Assembly: GCF_010020825.1 (NCBI RefSeq)
Contig: NZ_JAACJE010000001.1
Span: 682,001-746,000, forward strand
Length of the DNA stretch: 64,000 bases
DNA from: Acidovorax sp. 210-6
GTDB taxonomy: Bacteria > Pseudomonadota > Gammaproteobacteria > Burkholderiales > Burkholderiaceae_C
Direction: 5' to 3'
Shown here piece by piece: positions 58,981-64,000 of the stretch. The notes below the pieces were generated by a model. It searched no databases and was not told the DNA's origin. It was given only the letters and a program-made list of their open reading frames with translations. Each line of letters begins with the position of its first letter. The first letter of the stretch is position 1. The position numbers and the translations under genes are program-made.

Positions 58981-59800
58981 ACGCCATCTGTGGTGCGGCA
59001 CGCACCGGGCGAATCACTGGGTCGATGGCCGCGCTGGGCAACTGGTAGGAGCGGTCGTCGAACAGGTCCACGCCGCACATCAGGTTTTCGATCCAGTCGA
59101 GGAAATCAGCGATGGCCTGTGGACCCTGGATGGGGGCGCCGTGCTGCGGCACCAGCATGGAGATCTTGAGCTGGCGCACCATGCGGACCCACAGGCGCAA
59201 CACCTTGTTCGACACCATGTAGCGGCGGTGGAAGGCTTCCATCAGCGGTATGTGGCTGGCCAGATCGGTGACGGGTCGCGCTGCCTGCGCCCCCGACATC
59301 ATGGACACGCCCAGATCGCCGGTAAAAAGAATGCGGCTGACTGGATCGTAGAAATGGAAGTTGCCCTCCGAGTGCATGAAATGGGCTGGCAACAGCCACA
59401 GCTCATTGTGTCCGAGCGGAAGGCGGCCGCCCCTGTCAGGCACGCCGATGACGCGGTTTTCGGTCTTGCCCGCCTTGGTGAAGTGCGGGACAAAGCGCTC
59501 CCAGACCGTGGAGATGACCAGCTTGGCCTGGGTGCTCGACATCCAGCGGTCCAGCGACGCGATGATGTCCGGGTCGGCGTGCGAGGCGATCAGGTACGAC
59601 AGGTGCTGGGGCGAGAAGTGCTTGGACATGCCCATGTACAACTCGTTGTACGCGAGATTGCCGCCCGGGTCGATGATGGCCCCGGTTCCGCCGTCAACGA
59701 TCAGAAACTGGTTGGCCTGTACAGCTTGCCCGTCTTCCTCGATGAGGTTGGTGAACATGTAGCAGGCATGGTGCTTGTCGCGGTAGAGTTCCAGTGGCAT
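58973..59800 (-). CDS. Oxygen-binding di-iron (ODP) metallo-beta-lactamase-fold protein
   Basis: 275 residues with the flavodiiron-type beta-lactamase fold but no flavodoxin domain. Metal-site segments are IASHADPDIIASL, LPAHFMHSEGNFHFYDP, LFTGDLGVS and LVPQHGAPIQG. The HxDPDI form matches stand-alone ODP proteins, thought to bind oxygen as sensors, rather than catalytic hydrolases. A consensus FNR box lies 56 bases upstream of the start, consistent with expression when oxygen is low. It follows lysA on the same strand but is likely transcribed from its own promoter. Confidence 0.82.
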   Translation of the reverse strand: MPLELYRDKHHACYMFTNLIEEDGQAVQANQFLIVDGGTGAIIDPGGNLAYNELYMGMSKHFSPQHLSYLIASHADPDIIASLDRWMSSTQAKLVISTVWERFVPHFTKAGKTENRVIGVPDRGGRLPLGHNELWLLPAHFMHSEGNFHFYDPVSRILFTGDLGVSMMSGAQAARPVTDLASHIPLMEAFHRRYMVSNKVLRLWVRMVRQLKISMLVPQHGAPIQGPQAIADFLDWIENLMCGVDLFDDRSYQLPSAAIDPVIRPVRAAPQMAYS

Positions 59801-59855
59801 GTCGATGGTGCAGTGCGGAAAAACACCGACTGTACAGAAACCCTACTGCGAGTGC

Positions 59856-59869
59856 TTGATTGATATCAA
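59856..59869 (-). promoter_or_regulatory. FNR/ANR binding site
   Basis: TTGATTGATATCAA is a perfect TTGAT-N4-ATCAA FNR box. It lies between lysA and the di-iron protein gene, 56 bases before the latter's start codon, about right for FNR activation. Confidence 0.82.
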
Positions 59870-59877
59870 GCGAATTC

Positions 59878-61158
59878 TCAGGGCAGCAGGCGCTCGTTCC
59901 GGAAGGTGTCCGCAGCGGTCTCGCGGGTACGTATCAGCTGGGCCTGGGTGCCATCCACCAGCACTTCGGCGGCACGGCCGCGCGTGTTGTAGTTGCTGGA
60001 CATCGCCATGCAGTAGGCGCCCGCCGAGAGCACGGCCAGCAGATCACCTTGCTGAACCGCCAGGCTGCGGTCCCGGCCCAGCCAGTCACCGCTTTCGCAC
60101 ACCGGCCCAACGATGTCGTACTTCGTCGCAGCGCAGTCGGAGCGCGGCTGGAGCGGAACGATGGCGTGGAATGCCTGGTACATGGCAGGACGGGGAAGGT
60201 CGTTCATCGCTGCATCAACGATGCAGAAGTTCTTTTCCTCGCCAGGCTTGAGGTACAGGATTTCGGTGACGCAGAGGCCCGCGTTGCCGACCAGGGAGCG
60301 ACCAGGCTCGATCAGGAACTCGCGCTGGCCAAAGCCGCGCGCATCGAGCTTGGCCAGCAGTTGGTGCCACAGGGCGTCGGCGGCGGGTGGCGTATCGCCG
60401 TTGTAGTCAATGCCCAGACCGCCGCCGAAATCGATGTGGTGGATGGGGATACCCTCCGCCTCGATGGCCTGCACCAGGTCGAGCAGCCGGTCGGTCGCGT
60501 CGAGGTAGGGCGTGGCTTCGGTGATCTGCGAGCCGATGTGGCAGTCGATGCCCACCACGCGCAAGCCTGGCAAAGAGGCCGCGTGCCGGTAGACCGCGAC
60601 GGTGCGCTCGTGCGCAACCCCGAACTTGTTGCCCTTGAGCCCTGTGGAAATGTAGGGGTGTGTCTTGGGGTCCACATTGGGGTTGACGCGGATGCTGACC
60701 GGGGCGCGACTGTCTTCGGCCAGCGCCACGGCGTTGAGTACCTCCAGCTCGGCTTCGCTCTCCACGTTGAAGCAGCGAATGCCTGCGCGCAGGGCCTGGC
60801 GCATCTCGACGCGGGTTTTGCCCACGCCAGAAAAGATCACCTTGCCGGGATCGCCGCCTGCGGCCAGCACGCGGTCGAGTTCACCGCCTGAAACAATGTC
60901 AAAGCCGCAGCCCTGGCGCGCAAAGAACTGCAGCAGCGCGAGCGAAGAGTTGGCCTTCATGGCGTAGCAGATTTGCACCTTGCGGCCCGCAAAACCACGT
61001 TGGTAGGCGGCCAGTGCGTCGTGCATGGAGGCTTGCGAATACACAAACAGCGGCGTGCCGTATTGCTGTGCCAACGCGTGCACGGGGGTTCCCTCCACAC
61101 ACAGCTCGCCTTCGTGGTAGGCGATATGGGGGTGTCCGGGCAGGGTAGGTGTCGTCAT
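59878..61158 (-). CDS. lysA: Diaminopimelate decarboxylase
   Basis: 426 residues. The PLP enzyme makes lysine from meso-diaminopimelate. The PLP Lys is in ICYAMKANSSLALL; further motifs are IDCHIGSQI, IDFGGGLGIDY and the substrate-site CESGDWLGRDR. The start overlaps the lptM stop (ATGA). The order cyaY (divergent), lptM, lysA is common in Proteobacteria. Confidence 0.96.
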   Translation of the reverse strand: MTTPTLPGHPHIAYHEGELCVEGTPVHALAQQYGTPLFVYSQASMHDALAAYQRGFAGRKVQICYAMKANSSLALLQFFARQGCGFDIVSGGELDRVLAAGGDPGKVIFSGVGKTRVEMRQALRAGIRCFNVESEAELEVLNAVALAEDSRAPVSIRVNPNVDPKTHPYISTGLKGNKFGVAHERTVAVYRHAASLPGLRVVGIDCHIGSQITEATPYLDATDRLLDLVQAIEAEGIPIHHIDFGGGLGIDYNGDTPPAADALWHQLLAKLDARGFGQREFLIEPGRSLVGNAGLCVTEILYLKPGEEKNFCIVDAAMNDLPRPAMYQAFHAIVPLQPRSDCAATKYDIVGPVCESGDWLGRDRSLAVQQGDLLAVLSAGAYCMAMSSNYNTRGRAAEVLVDGTQAQLIRTRETAADTFRNERLLP

Positions 61159-61331
61159 GGTGTGGATTGGGAGGCAGTCGGGGCGGGAGAAGGAGCGGGC
61201 TGGGCGGGAGCGCTGGCCTGTGGCTGGGGCTTGGGCAAATACAAGGGGCCGCGCTGACCGCAGGCCGCCAGGCTCGCCATGCCAACGACAAGGCTTAAGG
61301 CCCTCACTAGAATTTGGGGAGCTTTCAACAT
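61155..61331 (-). CDS. lptM: Small lipoprotein LptM (LppL family)
   Basis: 58 residues from ATG 61331. A lipoprotein signal ends in [14 protein letters not shown], with lipobox LAAC and the LptM hallmark [12 protein letters not shown]. The tail is Pro/Ala/Gln-rich. In E. coli LptM assists assembly of the LptD outer-membrane translocon. A much longer open frame exists upstream, but only this part is conserved. It is divergent from cyaY, 12 bases away. Confidence 0.92.
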   Translation of the reverse strand: MLKAPQILVRALSLVVGMASLAACGQRGPLYLPKPQPQASAPAQPAPSPAPTASQSTP

Positions 61332-61343
61332 GCAGAAATTGTA

Positions 61344-61676
61344 ATGACCGACCTTGAATACATGGACCGTGCCGAGCAGCTGCTCAAGGCTGTGGAGCGC
61401 AGCTGCGACCGCATCAATGACGACACCGACGCCGATGTGGACAACCAGCGTACTGGCGGAATGGTGACGTTGGTGTTTGCCAACCGCAGCCAGATCGTGG
61501 TCAACCTGCAAAAGCCCTTGCACGAGGTGTGGATGGCCGCACGCTCCGGAGGCTACCACTTTCGCTATGACGGTACGCAGTGGCTGGACACCAAAGGCGC
61601 TGGCGAGTTCTTCACCTGCCTGAGCCGCGAGGCCAGTACTCAGGCGGGGCAGTCGCTGGTGTTTGCCAGCGACTGA
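61344..61676 (+). CDS. cyaY: Frataxin-like iron-binding protein CyaY
   Basis: 110 residues from ATG 61344. The acidic first helix ([16 protein letters not shown]), then [36 protein letters not shown] and HFRYDGTQW are the frataxin fold. It regulates iron-sulphur cluster assembly. It is divergent from lptM-lysA and convergent with the PBP1A gene. Confidence 0.95.
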   Translation: MTDLEYMDRAEQLLKAVERSCDRINDDTDADVDNQRTGGMVTLVFANRSQIVVNLQKPLHEVWMAARSGGYHFRYDGTQWLDTKGAGEFFTCLSREASTQAGQSLVFASD

Positions 61677-61718
61677 GGGGCGGCCGACGCAACCCCATCG
61701 TGGGAGGCGCGGTGCGCT

Positions 61719-64000
61719 TCAGTTGCGGAACAGATCCAGGATCTGGTTTCGCTCCTCGGGCGCTGGGGCTTGAGCGGGCGAGCCCGGAGCGCCTGCCTCC
61801 AGGCCGAGGCTGGAGACGCCGGTGTTGCGTGCGTATTCTTCGTAGTACCACTCGCCCGCCACGTTCACCAATCCAGGCGGTACGGTGGGTTCCATGACCG
61901 GCACGCCCTTGAGGGCTTTTTCCATGTAGCTGATCCAGACCGGCAAGCTCAGGCCGCCGCCGGTTTCGCGACTTCCCAGGTTGCGAGGGGTGTCGTAGCC
62001 GATCCAGGTCACGGCCGCCACTGTGGGTTGGAATCCGGCGAACCAGGCGTCCCAGGCATCGTTGGTGGTGCCCGTCTTGCCGTAGAGGTCGGGTCGCTTG
62101 AGGGTGGCTTGTGCTCGGGCTGCCGTGCCGGAGCGGGTGACTTCCTGCAACAGGCTGTTCATCACAAAGGCGTTGCGTGCGTCGATGACGCGTTCGTTTT
62201 CCTCGGTCGCTGGCGGGGTGAACTCGGTCAGCAATTTGCCCTTGTGGTCGGTCACCCGTGTCACCAGCCATGGGTTCACGCGGTAGCCACCGTTGGCAAA
62301 CACCGAATAGGCCACGGCCATCTGCATGGGTGTGACCGAACCGGCACCCAGGGCCATGGTCAGAAATGGGGGGTGCTTGTCCGCTTCAAAGCCAAAGCGC
62401 GTGGCCCATTCCTGGCCGTTGCGTGCGCCCACCGCCTGGAGGATGCGGATGGAGACCATATTCTTGGAGCGCGCCAGGGCCGAGCGCATGGTCATCGGGC
62501 CGTCGAACTTGCCGTCGTAGTTTTTGGGCTCCCAAGGTTTGCCACCAGTGAAGCCAGCGTCGAAGAACAGTGGCGCGTCGTTGATGACCGTTGCGGGTGT
62601 GAAGCCTTTCTCCAGGGCAGCGGAGTAGATGAACGGTTTGAAGCTGGATCCGGGCTGACGCCAGGCTTGGGTGGCGTGGTTGAACTTGTTCTTGTCAAAG
62701 TCAAAACCGCCTACCAGCGAGCGGATAGCGCCGTTGCGAGGGTCAACAGCCACCAGGGCGCCTTCCACTTCGGGGAGTTGGGTGGCCTCCCAGGTCTGCT
62801 TGGGAGTCTGAACCACCCGAATGATGGCGCCGCGACGGATCCGTATATTGGGTGGCGCCTTGTCGCTGAGTCCAGATTGCACTGGCTTGAGCCCATCGCC
62901 GGTGATTTCCAGGGTGTCGCCGTTGGGCCGCATGGCGACAATCTTCTTGGCGTTGGCTTCCAACACCATGGCAGACAGCACATCGCCGTTGTCAGGGTGG
63001 TCGGCCAGAAGGTCGTCGATGTTCTCTTCAAGATCGGCAGCATTGGCGGGGAGGTTGACGAACTTCTCCGGGCCTCGGTAGTGCTGCCTGCGCTCGTAGG
63101 TCATGATCCCCTGGCGCAAGGCCAGGTAAGCTGCATCCTGTTCTGCCGCATTGATGGTGGTGTACACGTTCAGGCCCCGTGTGTACGCCTCGTTGCCGTA
63201 CTGTGCAAAGATCAACTGGCGCGCCATCTCGGCCACGTATTCGGCATGGACACGGGTGCTGTCGGTGTGGGTGCGGATTTTGAGCTTCTCCTCCCGGGCT
63301 TGCGCGGCCTCTTGGGTCGTGATGAAGCCGTTCTCCTCCATGCGATCAATGATGTGCAGCTGTCTTGCCCGTGCGCGCTTGTAGTTGCTGATCGGGTTGT
63401 ATGCGGAAGGGGCCTTGGGCAACCCGGCGAGCATCGCTGCTTCGGCAATAGAAATGGATTGAAGCGGCTTGCCAAAATATGCTTCTGAAGCTGCGGCAAA
63501 TCCGTAGGCACGATTTCCCAGAAAGATCTGATTCATGTAGATTTCAAGAATCTGATCTTTGGTCAGAAAATGCTCTAACTTGAAAGTTAGTAATATTTCG
63601 TAAATTTTGCGTGTAATTGTTTTTTCCGAGGAAAGATACACATTCCGCGCTACCTGCATCGTGATGGTGGATGCGCCTTGGCTTTTCATCTTGCCCAGAT
63701 TGGCCAGAACTGCACGCAGCATTCCCTTGTAGTCAACGCCCCCATGCTGAAAGAAGCGCGCATCTTCAATGGCGAGAACGGCATCCTTCATGACCTTGGG
63801 AATCTCGGCGATGGGGGTCAGGTTGCGACGCTCTTCCCCGAACTCGCCCAGCAGAGCCCCCTCGGCAGAATAGACCCGCATGGGCAGCTTGGGCCGGTAG
63901 TCTGCCAAGTCAGAGATGTCCGGCAGATTCGGATAGGCCATGGCCAGTGCAATGGCAAGGCCCAGTGCCAAGGCGACTGCGCCAGCTGCAGCCACGCCGA
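61719..64000 (-). CDS. mrcA: Penicillin-binding protein 1A (glycosyltransferase + transpeptidase), 5' end outside the window
   Basis: 759 codons are visible; the frame is open to the window edge, so only the first residues of the cytoplasmic tail and membrane anchor are missing. The glycosyltransferase 51 domain has AIEDARFFQHGGVDYKGMLR and GASTITMQVARNVYL. The transpeptidase has the Ser-x-x-Lys motif in GSSFKPFIYS, SKN in ARSKNMVSIR, and KTGTTNDAW. A PBP1A-type OB domain lies between them. It builds and crosslinks peptidoglycan. The tail is Pro/Ala-rich (GAPGSPAQAPAPEERNQI). Confidence 0.96.
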   Translation of the reverse strand, partial: GVAAAGAVALALGLAIALAMAYPNLPDISDLADYRPKLPMRVYSAEGALLGEFGEERRNLTPIAEIPKVMKDAVLAIEDARFFQHGGVDYKGMLRAVLANLGKMKSQGASTITMQVARNVYLSSEKTITRKIYEILLTFKLEHFLTKDQILEIYMNQIFLGNRAYGFAAASEAYFGKPLQSISIAEAAMLAGLPKAPSAYNPISNYKRARARQLHIIDRMEENGFITTQEAAQAREEKLKIRTHTDSTRVHAEYVAEMARQLIFAQYGNEAYTRGLNVYTTINAAEQDAAYLALRQGIMTYERRQHYRGPEKFVNLPANAADLEENIDDLLADHPDNGDVLSAMVLEANAKKIVAMRPNGDTLEITGDGLKPVQSGLSDKAPPNIRIRRGAIIRVVQTPKQTWEATQLPEVEGALVAVDPRNGAIRSLVGGFDFDKNKFNHATQAWRQPGSSFKPFIYSAALEKGFTPATVINDAPLFFDAGFTGGKPWEPKNYDGKFDGPMTMRSALARSKNMVSIRILQAVGARNGQEWATRFGFEADKHPPFLTMALGAGSVTPMQMAVAYSVFANGGYRVNPWLVTRVTDHKGKLLTEFTPPATEENERVIDARNAFVMNSLLQEVTRSGTAARAQATLKRPDLYGKTGTTNDAWDAWFAGFQPTVAAVTWIGYDTPRNLGSRETGGGLSLPVWISYMEKALKGVPVMEPTVPPGLVNVAGEWYYEEYARNTGVSSLGLEAGAPGSPAQAPAPEERNQILDLFRN

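Noticed and set aside
61332-61559. A 134-codon version of the lptM frame
   Set aside because: The extra N-terminal residues are antisense to cyaY, and the lipoprotein signal begins at the ATG at 61331.

Overview
The window is GC-rich, densely coded DNA from a betaproteobacterium, almost certainly the family Comamonadaceae (Acidovorax-like). The evidence is the gene content (acetate-type symporters with DUF294 partners, a double-length UvrA, imuA-imuB-dnaE2, a ResB/CcsA haem system, PBP1A beside cyaY-lptM-lysA) and a dispersed intergenic repeat built around GCTATTGAATTGATAGC, of which I count eleven copies. I see no tRNA, rRNA, prophage, transposase or CRISPR array. Genus is an inference.

1-18.6 kb: a concentration of solute:sodium symporter and signalling genes. 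After the tail of an isomerase come a cyclic-nucleotide/CBS/DUF294 protein coupled to a stand-alone DnaQ-like exonuclease, then actP with its DUF485 partner on the other strand, an MFS carrier with an extra domain, and a DUF4212/symporter pair. Next is a tightly coupled operon: a small membrane protein, a CbrA-type sensor kinase (SLC5 transporter domain, STAC, kinase), a single-domain response regulator, and a membrane PAS/pseudokinase fused to an intact DEDDh exonuclease. A second DUF294 protein closes the region. It reads as a carbon-source sensing and uptake locus in which 3'-5' exonucleases recur as partners. The operon at 10.2-15.9 kb is the best candidate for an undescribed system.

18.7-30.9 kb: a tandem-duplicated UvrA, a Cys-rich protein, and an unusual cbb3-like oxidase operon (CcoS-like/CcoN fusion, CcoO, mono-haem cytochrome c, SCO, CtaG-like membrane protein). 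A ctlX arginine/citrulline hydrolase with a divergent Lrp regulator follows.

31-40.5 kb: two divergent diguanylate cyclases, a HAD phosphatase, prfC, then an SAH riboswitch in front of ahcY-tlyA-metF and a secreted protein.

40.6-50.3 kb: a LexA box and the imuA-imuB-dnaE2 mutagenesis cassette, nadM-Nudix, metK with a probable SAM-II riboswitch, and two lipid A acyltransferases joined by a duplicated 65-bp cassette. The window therefore appears to hold both a SAM-sensing and an SAH-sensing riboswitch for the methyl cycle.

50.3-64 kb: an alpha/beta hydrolase, engB, cytochrome c4, resB-ccsA, msrP-msrQ, an oxygen-binding di-iron protein with an upstream FNR box, lysA, lptM, cyaY, and the 3' part of PBP1A.

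Non-coding: two copies (15.9-16.6 and 50.3-51.0 kb) of an element of about 640 bp that is one large imperfect palindrome. Copies of the GCTATT repeat also lie inside coding genes, three in uvrA and one in the HAD gene.
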